DNA of 6,405 nt from Acidobacteriaceae bacterium (GCA_003135495.1 PLBX01000029.1:1-6405); one strand, 5' to 3'; positions 1 through 6,031 are shown, counted from the first letter of the stretch. Notes: generated by a model from the sequence alone, not told the origin. A program made the numbers and translations.

Positions 1-701
1 GCCAAATTCAGTCCGGGGCCGATGTGGTTGGCCTTCATGAGGCGAAGAACTTCGCGTCCGTCGGCGGCGGGAGTGAGCGCCACGGCGAGCGCGAAGCTGA
101 AGGCTTCGGCGCGCGATTTCTCAACGCCCGCTAAGAGTCCGGTGGAAATCGTTGCGCCGGAGCGCGAAAAGCCCCGAAACGGCAGGCACAAGCCCTGCAC
201 GATTCCAATCAGCGCGCCCTGCTTCATTCCCAGGCCACCGTTGCCGTTCGCTCCGGTAAAGGGATGGCGCTTCTCGTGGATGCCCGCGATCAAAATCAAT
301 ATGCCGGCGGCGGCGAGCGCGGGCGCGATCAGGTCGAGCCGCCCGAAAAGCTGTTCCACCTCGGCGTTTTTCGCCCCATGAAAGGCAAATTTCTCGATGC
401 CCTTGATCAAGCCCTCGCCGATTACGCCTGTCAACGCGGTGGCGACGAACAGCAGAATTACGATTCGTTTGAACGCCTCCGCGCTCTCAAAATAAGTTCT
501 CATCCATTGCTTCCAGAAATAGACGATCACCGCGAACATCGTGCCGGTATGAAGCATCACGAGGAGCAGAGTCATTTCGGGCGCTGACGGGTCAAGCCCC
601 ATGAGCTTTTCGGACACCACCACGTGCGCCGAACTCGATACCGGCAGGAGTTCCGCCAGGCCTTGCACGATGCCGAGGATCACGACATGCAGAAGATTCA
701 T
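1..701 (-). CDS. uppP: Undecaprenyl-diphosphatase UppP/BacA, C-terminal end cut by the window
   Basis: This integral membrane enzyme dephosphorylates undecaprenyl diphosphate to the monophosphate, recycling the lipid carrier for peptidoglycan and other envelope polymers; bacitracin resistance is the classic phenotype. I translated the open frame by hand: 233 codons are visible of a family length near 270, and it runs off the left edge. Seen: the N-terminal active-site motif QGLAELLPVSSSAH (residues 13-26, with Q13, E17 and H26 at the (E/Q)xxxE and His positions), the second motif RGFSRSGATIS (176-186), and hydrophobic segments near 43-62, 79-96, 124-141 and 199-212. The usual PGxSRSG proline is Arg176 here (CLPFRGFSRSG), and FSFALAVALTPAADGRE replaces the common FSFLLAIP-type stretch, suggesting a subfamily rather than the E. 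coli type. The ATG overlaps the stop of the GNAT gene as ATGA, and GAAGG (709-713) lies 7 nt upstream, which fixes the start and implies translational coupling. Confidence 0.93.
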   Translation of the reverse strand, partial: MNLLHVVILGIVQGLAELLPVSSSAHVVVSEKLMGLDPSAPEMTLLLVMLHTGTMFAVIVYFWKQWMRTYFESAEAFKRIVILLFVATALTGVIGEGLIKGIEKFAFHGAKNAEVEQLFGRLDLIAPALAAAGILILIAGIHEKRHPFTGANGNGGLGMKQGALIGIVQGLCLPFRGFSRSGATISTGLLAGVEKSRAEAFSFALAVALTPAADGREVLRLMKANHIGPGLNL

Positions 702-1180
702 GGTTGGACCTTCACTAGGGATTTTTGTCCGAAGAACTTTACCATTTCAAAAGCGTTCAGGCCGCGGCCATAATAATTTTCGATTGTACCCGTTTCACGA
801 TAGCCATGCTTTTTCCACAAAGCAATCGCGGGTTGATTGGTTGTTGCGGTTTCCAAAACCATGAGAGCGGCGCCTGTCGAAGCTGCTTCGTGCTCGGCGG
901 CCTGCAGGAGCAGGGAACCGACGGATTGGCGGCGGTACGGCTCAAGAACGTCGAGCGTGACGATATGCGCGATTTCCTCGTCGCGATTCGTAAGAATGAA
1001 TCCGGCAACCGCGCCGGAAACTTCCGCGACCATGCAGCGCGAGCCTTCCGATTGCAGGTAGCTGCGCATCTCGCGCCGTCCATAGGCAATGTCTTTAGGA
1101 AAGCAAAGTTGATCCATCGCCAGCAGCGTATCGAAATCGGATGGCTGGTATGGGCGAAGAATCGGTCCGGAAACGTCCAA
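698..1180 (-). CDS. RimI-like GNAT-family N-acetyltransferase
   Basis: This is a single-domain acetyl-CoA-dependent acetyltransferase of 160 residues; RimI proteins, which acetylate the N-terminal alanine of ribosomal protein S18, are near 150. Seen: the GNAT core with motif A around IVTLDVLEPYRRQSVGSLLL (73-92), then LETATTNQPAIALWKKHGYRETG (109-131) and YYGRGLNAFEMVKF (136-149), the order and spacing of RimI-like proteins. Two positions differ from standard RimI: Ser86 stands where the acetyl-CoA loop normally has its first Gly (RRxGxG), and Trp122 occupies the Tyr of the ALYExxGF motif, the residue proposed as general acid in Salmonella RimI. The substrate is therefore uncertain. The start is TTG: four codons upstream in this frame is the RNase J stop, and the next Met (residue 22) would remove the first strand. 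There is no clear SD, so translation probably depends on coupling to RNase J, 9 bp upstream. It shares an ATGA overlap with uppP. Confidence 0.85.
   Translation of the reverse strand: MDVSGPILRPYQPSDFDTLLAMDQLCFPKDIAYGRREMRSYLQSEGSRCMVAEVSGAVAGFILTNRDEEIAHIVTLDVLEPYRRQSVGSLLLQAAEHEAASTGAALMVLETATTNQPAIALWKKHGYRETGTIENYYGRGLNAFEMVKFFGQKSLVKVQP
709..713 (-). promoter_or_regulatory. Shine-Dalgarno sequence of uppP
   Basis: GAAGG on the minus strand, 7 nt from the uppP ATG and inside the last codons of the GNAT gene. It is the only convincing SD in the window and supports the ATG at 701 as the uppP start. Confidence 0.6.
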
Positions 1181-1189
1181 GGCGCCGGC

Positions 1190-2854
1190 TCACAATTCGA
1201 GAATCACGGGAAGAATCAGCGGGCGCTTGGAAGTCTGCTTCTTCAGATAGCGCCTCAGGTCCACGCGGATTTTTTCCTTAATGACGCTCCAGTCGGTTTT
1301 CTCCTCGTCGTTCGATTGCTCGACGGTGCGGAGAACTACTTCGCGCGCGCCGTTAATTAGCTCGGGCACGTTATCGGAGGGCATGAAGCCGCGCGTGACG
1401 ATTTCCGGCTGCGATTCGATCTGCCCGGTGTGCTTGTTGATGGCGATGATCGGCACGACGACGCCGTCCTCGGACAAGTGTTTCCGGTCGCGAATCACGA
1501 CCTCCTCGATTTCCTCGAGCGATCCGGAATCGACGCACACGCGTCCGGCGGTCACCGGCTCGCGGCGATAGGCGCGGTCCTCGGTGAATTCAATCGGCTG
1601 GCCGTCCTCGATCAGCAGGATTTCCCCGGACACCGAGCCCACCGAGTGCGCGAGCGCGGAATGGCGGAAGAGCTGCCTGAATTCGCCGTGCACGGGAATA
1701 AAGTAGCGCGGGCGCACCAGATTCAGGAGCATCTTCTGCTCTTCCTGGCTGGCGTGGCCGGAAACGTGGATCGTGCCGCCGTCGTTGTCGTAATAGACGA
1801 GCGCGCGCTTGCGGAACATGTGATCCAACATGCGGAAAATGGCTTTTTCGTTTCCGGGAATGATGCGCGAGGAAAGAACAACAGTATCGCCTTTCTCGAT
1901 TTTCGCGTGCTTGTGATTATCGACCGCTGCGCGCGATAGCGCCGACATCGGTTCGCCCTGCGTGCCGCTAATCAGAACGCAAACCTTTTCCGGCGGGTAA
2001 TTCTTCATCTCCCCGGGATGAATCAACATGCCGTCGGGAATCTGGATATAGCCAAGATCTTCCGCGATCTCGGAAGAATTGTTCATCGAGCGCCCGATAA
2101 AACAAATTTTGCGGCCATGCTCGCGCGCCATGTCAACCGTCAGCTTGATGCGATGAATCGAAGACGAGAAGCACGAGATGAACAAACGCCGCTGCGTGCG
2201 GACGAATACCTCTTCAAATTTGCGATGAACCGCGCGCTCGCTTGGCGTATAACCTTTGCGCTCGACGTTAGTCGAATCCTGCAAGAGCGCCAGCACTCCC
2301 TCCTTGCCGTATTCCGCGAAGCCATGCAAATCAAAAAGCCGGTTGTCGGTCGGAGTAGGGTCAACCTTGAAGTCGCCGGTATGCAGCACCACGCCCAATG
2401 GCGTGTGAATGGCCAGCGCAACGCAATCCACCAGGCTATGCGTAACTTGCAGCGGATGAATCGTGAACGGCCCAACCTTAAACCGTTCTCCCGGACGAAT
2501 CTCCCGCAGGTCGGCGTCATCCAGCAACTGATGTTCGTCGAGTTTGTCTTCGAAATACGCCAGCGTGAACTCGGTACCCCAGACCGGCACGTTCAACTCG
2601 CCGAGGATCCAAGGCAGGGCGCCGATGTGATCTTCATGGCCGTGCGTAAGCACAATGCCGCGAACGAACTTGCGATTTTCAAGCAGGTAGGAAATATCAG
2701 GGACGACGATATCGACGCCCAGCAGCTCGGCTTCCGGAAACATAAGTCCGGCATCGATAACGATAATGTCATCGCCAAAACGGATGGCCATGCAGTTCAT
2801 ACCGAACTCGCCCATCCCACCCAGCGGAATAATCTGCAGTTTTCCTGTCGGCAT
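1190..2854 (-). CDS. rnj: Ribonuclease J (metallo-beta-lactamase/beta-CASP RNase)
   Basis: RNase J is a cytoplasmic zinc-dependent endo- and 5'-3' exoribonuclease used for mRNA decay and rRNA maturation. The 554-residue length is typical. Seen in order: metallo-beta-lactamase motif HGHEDH (71-76), further ligand motifs VTHS (H139) and HTGDFK (D161), the beta-CASP insertion from about 200 to 360 including SGTQGEP (296-302) and SSRIIPGNE (328-336), VSGHAS (364-369), and PVHGE with H389, the terminal metal ligand. The C-terminal domain (about 450-554) ends in the basic, helical DWSVIKEKIRVDLRRYLKK region typical of the family. All catalytic residues are present, so the enzyme should be active. 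The ATG at 2854 is the first possible start, as TGA lies two codons upstream. No SD is seen; a candidate promoter places the transcript start only a few bases before the ATG. It is the first gene of an apparent operon with the GNAT gene and uppP. Confidence 0.97.
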   Translation of the reverse strand: MPTGKLQIIPLGGMGEFGMNCMAIRFGDDIIVIDAGLMFPEAELLGVDIVVPDISYLLENRKFVRGIVLTHGHEDHIGALPWILGELNVPVWGTEFTLAYFEDKLDEHQLLDDADLREIRPGERFKVGPFTIHPLQVTHSLVDCVALAIHTPLGVVLHTGDFKVDPTPTDNRLFDLHGFAEYGKEGVLALLQDSTNVERKGYTPSERAVHRKFEEVFVRTQRRLFISCFSSSIHRIKLTVDMAREHGRKICFIGRSMNNSSEIAEDLGYIQIPDGMLIHPGEMKNYPPEKVCVLISGTQGEPMSALSRAAVDNHKHAKIEKGDTVVLSSRIIPGNEKAIFRMLDHMFRKRALVYYDNDGGTIHVSGHASQEEQKMLLNLVRPRYFIPVHGEFRQLFRHSALAHSVGSVSGEILLIEDGQPIEFTEDRAYRREPVTAGRVCVDSGSLEEIEEVVIRDRKHLSEDGVVVPIIAINKHTGQIESQPEIVTRGFMPSDNVPELINGAREVVLRTVEQSNDEEKTDWSVIKEKIRVDLRRYLKKQTSKRPLILPVILEL

Positions 2855-2865
2855 TCGTCAAATTG

Positions 2866-2893
2866 ATGCTAGCACAGCGAGCAGTAGTCGCAA
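2866..2893 (-). promoter_or_regulatory. Candidate promoter of the rnj operon
   Basis: On the minus strand TTGCGA (2893-2888, four of six matches to the -35 consensus) is followed after 16 nt by TAGCAT (2871-2866, four of six to the -10), preceded by TG one base upstream as in extended -10 elements. Transcription would start near 2859, about 5 nt before the rnj ATG, giving an almost leaderless mRNA and explaining the missing SD. This is a judgement by eye. Confidence 0.35.
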
Positions 2894-2924
2894 CGGTGCG
2901 CACCGTATATCGCCAGAAACCCTC

Positions 2925-3001
2925 AACCACCAAGGCCACGAAGTAACACGAAGAAAAGTTTTAAGCCATACCCTTCGTGTAACTTCGTGCCCTTAGTGGT
3001 T
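2925..3001. repeat. Imperfect inverted repeat with CACGAAG-like units
   Basis: Two 29-nt arms, 2925-2953 and 2973-3001, are inverted copies matching at 26 of 29 positions around a 19-nt loop (2954-2972). Each arm contains three CAC(C/G/T)AAG-like units about 10 nt apart; in the left arm they are CACCAAG (2928-2934), CACGAAG (2937-2943) and CACGAAG (2947-2953). From memory, such AACCACCAAGG...CACGAAG strings recur in gaps of many environmental bacterial genomes, which would make this a REP-like dispersed element rather than a site specific to this locus. It lies between divergent rnj and the EcsC gene. It could also form a hairpin in either transcript, but neither strand shows a T-tract after the stem, so an intrinsic terminator is not supported. 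Confidence 0.8.
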
Positions 3002-3012
3002 CAGCTTTGTGC

Positions 3013-3021
3013 TGTTAAACT
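3013..3021 (+). promoter_or_regulatory. Weak candidate -10 element for the EcsC-family gene
   Basis: TGTTAAACT contains TAAACT (3016-3021, four of six matches to a -10) with an extended TG at 3013-3014. No credible -35 lies 16-18 nt upstream, where the right arm of the inverted repeat sits. A start near 3028 would again give a very short leader before the ATG at 3033. Confidence 0.2.
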
Positions 3022-3032
3022 CGTGCTAGACG

Positions 3033-3725
3033 ATGTCAGACGAGAAAAAATCCTGGATGCGCCGTCGCGTCGAAGGCGCAATCCGCGGTGGCCTTACTCG
3101 CGCCTACGATACCATCAAAGTTGATCCCGGACGCTTCCTCATGGAACTCCGCATTGCGCATGGCTTGCCGCTCGCCACATTTCACGGGGTCTACAGCTTG
3201 CCCATCGAACGTCTCGACGATGTTGCGGGCTCAGTGATTCGCGGCGGCATGAAGTTGGCAGCGGCCGAGGGCGCGGGCTTGGGCATGGGCGGAATCCTCA
3301 CGATTGTTCCCGATCTCGGCATTCTGTCCGCCATCACCATGCGCACCATCCAGAAGCTAAGCCTGATTTACGGCTTCGAACTCAACACGGAGGATGAAAT
3401 CGCGGAGTTATGGATCGCCGCCGCCACCGCTGCCGGCGTCGACATCAGCCGCGAGTTGTTGGAGAAAGAAGTGGTCAACCGCTTCGTGCCCAGAGTGATT
3501 CAACGCATCGCCGCCAAAGCCGGCTCTGAGATTGCGGAAAAGTGGCTGGGCCGATTGATTCCGTTTACCAGTTCAATCATAGGATGCGCTCTCAACTATT
3601 ATTTTGTGCGCGCCTGGGGCGGACGTGCGCGAGCCCATTTCCGATCAAAACATATGGAAGCGCGGCAGAGGTTCGCAGAGGAACAATCGCAACTTCCAGC
3701 CCGGACGACTGCACTGCCCTCGTGA
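3033..3725 (+). CDS. EcsC-family protein
   Basis: This 230-residue protein belongs, by its pattern, to the EcsC family, named after the third gene of the Bacillus ecs ABC-transporter locus; its biochemical role is not established. Seen: a basic N-terminus, a glycine-rich hydrophobic stretch GAGLGMGGILTIVPDLGILSAITMRTI (80-106), then KLSLIYGFELNTEDEIAELWIAAATAAG (108-135), and near the end IPFTSSIIGCALNYYFVRAWGGRARAHFR (176-204), which matches the conserved EcsC ending (G..NyyF.raWG..A..hF). The two hydrophobic stretches could associate with membrane, but there is no signal peptide and neither is a clean membrane span. The tail (205-230) is polar and probably disordered. The ATG at 3033 is the first possible start, as TAG lies two codons upstream; no SD is visible. 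It is the only plus-strand gene here, with no ABC-transporter partner, and it converges on dapD with 46 bp between stops. Confidence 0.8.
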   Translation: MSDEKKSWMRRRVEGAIRGGLTRAYDTIKVDPGRFLMELRIAHGLPLATFHGVYSLPIERLDDVAGSVIRGGMKLAAAEGAGLGMGGILTIVPDLGILSAITMRTIQKLSLIYGFELNTEDEIAELWIAAATAAGVDISRELLEKEVVNRFVPRVIQRIAAKAGSEIAEKWLGRLIPFTSSIIGCALNYYFVRAWGGRARAHFRSKHMEARQRFAEEQSQLPARTTALPS

Positions 3726-3745
3726 CCGCGTATTACTTCCAGCTG

Positions 3746-3763
3746 TTGCGTTCTCTAGCGCAA
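3746..3763. terminator. Weak hairpin between convergent genes
   Basis: A 7-bp stem (3746-3752 with 3757-3763, one G-T wobble) with a CTCT loop sits in the 46-bp gap between the EcsC-gene stop and the dapD stop. Its position suits a bidirectional terminator, but neither strand has a T-tract after it and the stem is short, so termination is a guess from position. Confidence 0.2.
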
Positions 3764-3771
3764 GGCAGCCT

Positions 3772-4623
3772 TTACCGCAGCCACTCTTCCAACTCAATCC
3801 CGCCTTCCGTCTTCTCGTCCCGATACTTCACGATAACCGGCGTGTAGAGCGAGATATTCCAATCGTCCGGCATCCCCTTACCCTTCTTAACCGCACGCGA
3901 TCCCGGCACGACGACCGCATTCTCCGGAACTTCCAACGTTCGCTCTCTCGATGCGCGATAGATTTCGCCGCGCACCAGATCGTAAAGCGGAGTCGAACGA
4001 GTAAGGATCGTTCCGCTTCCGAGCACGGCGCGCGCCCGCACCAGCGTCCCTTCATACACGCCGCAATTGCCGCCAACCAGCACATCGTCTTCAATAATCA
4101 CCGGAGAAGCACTAATCGGCTCTAGCACTCCTCCAATCTGCGCCGCAGCGCTAAGATGCACGCGCTTCCCAATCTGTGCACACGAACCCACAAGTGCGTG
4201 CGAGTCGATCATCGAGCCTTCGTCCACATAAGCGCCGACATTGATAAACATCGGAGGCATACAGATGACTCCCGGCGCCACATAAGCCCCTTCGCGAATC
4301 GACGATCCGCCCGGCACAACGCGAATGCGATCAGCGAGCGTGAAACGGCGGGCAGGGAAAGTATCCTTGTCGACAAAAGAAAGTCCGTCGCCACCCGACA
4401 TTTCTCGAAGTTCTCCGAGACGGAAACCCAGCAGGATGCCTTGCTTAACCCAGCCATTGACGTGCCAATGGCCGCCGGCTTTTTCAGCCGCCCGAATCTT
4501 GCCGGCGGTCAAGGCATCGCGGAATTGGAAAAAAGTGCTGCGAGCTTGCTCGGCGTTGCCGTGCTCGTGGCTGGCGGATAGGCGTTCGATGGCGGACTTC
4601 AGAGTAGATAGCGAATCTGGCAT
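3772..4623 (-). CDS. dapD: 2,3,4,5-tetrahydropyridine-2,6-dicarboxylate N-succinyltransferase (DapD)
   Basis: DapD transfers succinyl from succinyl-CoA to tetrahydrodipicolinate, committing the pathway to the succinylase branch of DAP and lysine synthesis; it acts as a cytoplasmic trimer. The 283 residues compare with 274 in E. coli. Seen: helical N-terminal domain with GKIRAAEKAGGHWHVNGWVKQGILLGFRLG (41-70), matching the same block of E. coli DapD; then a left-handed beta-helix of hexapeptide repeats from RIRVVPGGSSIREGAYVAPG (99-118) through MFINVGAYVDEGSMIDSHALVGSCAQIGKRVHLSAAAQIGGVLEP (125-169) to about 215; and a C-terminal ISLYTPVIVKYRDEKTEGGIELEEWLR (257-283). A loop at 246-256 (KKGKGMPDDWN) is longer than in E. 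coli. The ATG at 4623 is the earliest start, with TAA three codons upstream. The leader reads ACCTCCC just before ATG, which has no SD and in fact resembles the anti-SD. It follows dapA after 99 bp. Confidence 0.95.
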   Translation of the reverse strand: MPDSLSTLKSAIERLSASHEHGNAEQARSTFFQFRDALTAGKIRAAEKAGGHWHVNGWVKQGILLGFRLGELREMSGGDGLSFVDKDTFPARRFTLADRIRVVPGGSSIREGAYVAPGVICMPPMFINVGAYVDEGSMIDSHALVGSCAQIGKRVHLSAAAQIGGVLEPISASPVIIEDDVLVGGNCGVYEGTLVRARAVLGSGTILTRSTPLYDLVRGEIYRASRERTLEVPENAVVVPGSRAVKKGKGMPDDWNISLYTPVIVKYRDEKTEGGIELEEWLR

Positions 4624-4641
4624 GGGAGGTTAGGAAGAGGA

Positions 4642-4647
4642 ATTGTA
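4642..4647 (-). promoter_or_regulatory. Candidate -10 hexamer upstream of dapD
   Basis: TACAAT on the minus strand matches the -10 consensus at five of six positions and would start transcription about a dozen bases before the dapD ATG. No good -35 sits at the right distance, so dapD may instead be read from upstream with dapA. The rest of the 99-bp gap (4624-4722) shows only AT-rich short palindromes of doubtful meaning. Confidence 0.25.
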
Positions 4648-4722
4648 AATCCAGCGACAGAGTTTTGGCCGCGGGGTTTATCGAATATCGGGCCTGAATA
4701 TTAAGGGCTCCGACATATTTCG

Positions 4723-5853
4723 TTACGCGAGGCACTTGCATTCGCTGCGAATCAGCACTCCGGGCATCTGATGCGTAGCCTCGCGCGCCGCGGCCAGATT
4801 GCCATACGGCCCATGCCATCGGGAATGATTCGCATCATGTCCGCTAGGCCGTCCTTTACCCGAACTGCACTGTCCGCAAGACGCCCGGTGCAGGATGGCT
4901 TTATGCGGCCCCGCAGCCCAATTTTCATAAATGTAAAACTCGCTGGCCGCAGCCGGCGGCGGTGCGGGACGGGTGATGAGTCCAACATCGGTTGCGATCT
5001 TTTGCAGCTTAGATCGCGTGTCGCGGCGCATGGGAAGCAGCGGCAGGCGATACAGTTCCTCGATTTTGCCCATCATCGCGAGCACAGCCTTTACCGGCAG
5101 CGGGCTTGATTCGATGAAGTTCGCTTGCATGAGCGGAAGATACTTGCGATGCAGCGTACGAGCTGCGTTCCAGTCATTATTCAAGGCCGCGCGAGTCATC
5201 TCCGCCATCTCGCGGGGAATTTCATTCGACGCCACCGAAATAACGCCCACTCCGCCCAGAGCAATCACCGGCAAAGTCACGGCGTCGTCGCCCGAGAAGA
5301 CCAGAAAAGTTTCTGGCACCACGTTCAGCACCTCGGCAATCTGCGTCATGTTGCCGCTGGCTTCTTTCACCCCAACGATATTGGCGACCTCACTCAGCCT
5401 CGCCAGCGTGGCAGGTTCGAGATTCGCAGAAGTGCGGCCCGGCACATTGTAGAGAATCACCGGCTTATCGACGGCTTCGGCGATCGCCCGAAAGTGCCGA
5501 TACTGGCCCTCCTGCGTAGGCTTGTTGTAGTAGGGGGAAGCGGTAAGGATGGCATTGACGCCTGGCCGCGATGCTACCTCTCTTGCCTTGGCGACGGCCT
5601 CTTGCGTGGAGTTCGACGTGGCCCCAGCGACAATAGGCACGCGCCCGGCGGCGACTTCAATGGTCAGGTCAATCACCCGCAGCCATTCGTCATGAGTGAG
5701 CGTGGGAGTCTCTCCCGTGGTGCCGCAGGGAACCAGAAAATCGATGCCCGATTCCACCTGCCATGCGATCAGATTGCGCAGCGCATTTTCGTCTACGGCG
5801 CCGTCCTGAGAAAACGGCGTAACCAGAGCGGTACCGCAGCCTCGCAGTTGCAT
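4723..5853 (-). CDS. dapA: 4-hydroxy-tetrahydrodipicolinate synthase (DapA) fused to a C-terminal YENW/Cys-rich module
   Basis: DapA condenses pyruvate with aspartate 4-semialdehyde, the first committed step to DAP and lysine. Residues 1-294 form a complete (beta/alpha)8 Schiff-base aldolase: GTTGE (44-48, substrate-binding T45/T46), SPYYNKP (106-112), LYNVPGR (134-140, Y135 and R140), Schiff-base lysine K163 in VGVKEASG, FSGDD (186-190) and GGVGVISVASN (200-210). The family ends near 290-300, but here the frame continues through a Pro/Ala-rich linker (TRPAPPPAAASE, 295-305 or so) into a 71-residue module (306-376) with FYIYENW, HKAILHRASCGQC, SGKG, RWHGPY, LAAAREA and ECKC. Its four Cys (326, 329, 372, 374) and several His could bind a metal. 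Codon structure stays clean to the TAA, so frameshift read-through looks unlikely. The ATG at 5853 is the earliest start, with TAA two codons upstream; no SD is seen. It lies between dapB and dapD. Confidence 0.95.
   Translation of the reverse strand: MQLRGCGTALVTPFSQDGAVDENALRNLIAWQVESGIDFLVPCGTTGETPTLTHDEWLRVIDLTIEVAAGRVPIVAGATSNSTQEAVAKAREVASRPGVNAILTASPYYNKPTQEGQYRHFRAIAEAVDKPVILYNVPGRTSANLEPATLARLSEVANIVGVKEASGNMTQIAEVLNVVPETFLVFSGDDAVTLPVIALGGVGVISVASNEIPREMAEMTRAALNNDWNAARTLHRKYLPLMQANFIESSPLPVKAVLAMMGKIEELYRLPLLPMRRDTRSKLQKIATDVGLITRPAPPPAAASEFYIYENWAAGPHKAILHRASCGQCSSGKGRPSGHDANHSRWHGPYGNLAAAREATHQMPGVLIRSECKCLA
4726..4938 (-). other. C-terminal YENW/CxxC module of the DapA fusion protein (region within dapA)
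   Basis: This marks residues 306-376 of the dapA product. The order is: aromatic start FYIYENW (306-312), basic/His segment with the first CxxC pair (C326, C329), a Gly/Lys-Gly turn (SGKG, 331-334), a His-rich loop (H339, H343), RWHGPY (345-350), a short Ala-rich helix (353-360), a strand (GVLIRS) and a final CKC (372-374). From memory this resembles small stand-alone hypothetical proteins of about 70 residues with YENW, CxxC, GKG and WHGPF motifs; I cannot name the family. The pattern suggests a compact zinc-ribbon-like fold, which is inference. The DapA catalytic residues do not depend on it, so a regulatory, oligomerisation or partner-binding role is more likely than a catalytic one. Confidence 0.6.
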
Positions 5854-5911
5854 GGATTAAGCATAACTCTATTCGCAACCCTGTGCAGCAGCCGCGCAAA
5901 AAGATGCTTTT

Positions 5912-5974
5912 GTGTGGGCACGGGAGTGTGGGGACGGGCGCCCCCGCGAGCCTGCCCTGAGCGACGTCGAAGGG
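5912..5974. repeat. Repeat-like patch in the dapB-dapA gap
   Basis: The 178-bp gap between dapB and dapA (5854-6031) has no gene. It holds a tandem pair GTGTGGGCACGGG (5912-5924) and GTGTGGGGACGGG (5926-5938), 12 of 13 identical with a 14-bp period, then a GC palindrome (GGGCGCCC, 5936-5943), then CCTGCCCTGAGC...GAAGGG (5951-5974). From memory, the last string, read on the other strand as CCCTTCGAC...CTCAGGGCAGG, is a common dispersed intergenic sequence in environmental bacterial genomes. I read the patch as one or more small dispersed repeats inserted between two pathway genes. Confidence 0.55.
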
Positions 5975-5979
5975 TCCAT

Positions 5980-5996
5980 GCCGAGCGAAGCTCGGC
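5980..5996. repeat. Perfect 7-bp hairpin downstream of dapB
   Basis: GCCGAGC (5980-5986) and GCTCGGC (5990-5996) form a perfect GC-rich stem around a 3-nt loop, 36 bp after the dapB stop. In the dapB transcript it could slow 3' decay or weakly terminate, but no U-tract follows. It is contiguous with the repeat-like patch and may be part of it. Confidence 0.55.
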
Positions 5997-6031
5997 TGTT
6001 GCGTCCGCCAAAATGAATGCCAGTCCCTACA

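Noticed and set aside
2018..2866. Long plus-strand open frame (282 codons) opposite RNase J
   Set aside because: It is the antisense shadow of a fully conserved RNase J; its translation shows no recognisable domain and its codon pattern mirrors the real gene.
2954..2972. The large inverted repeat as an intrinsic terminator
   Set aside because: It lies upstream of both divergent genes rather than after a gene, and no T-tract follows either arm.
4624..4630. ACCTCCC directly before the dapD ATG, identical in part to the 16S anti-SD
   Set aside because: It is seven bases in a GC-rich region, with no structure or partner that would make it functional; chance is the simplest reading.
4684..4702. 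AATAT...ATATT short palindrome between dapA and dapD
   Set aside because: Five AT pairs around a 9-nt loop is too weak for a terminator or operator call without conservation.
4484..4819. Minus-strand open frame across the dapA-dapD junction
   Set aside because: It overlaps both genes in another frame, is Arg/Ser-rich and resembles no protein family.
4723..4971. The dapA extension as a frameshift artefact joining two genes
   Set aside because: The linker and module read cleanly in the dapA frame with consistent motifs up to the stop; a frameshift would be expected to garble one side. It is kept as a real fusion pending comparison with relatives.
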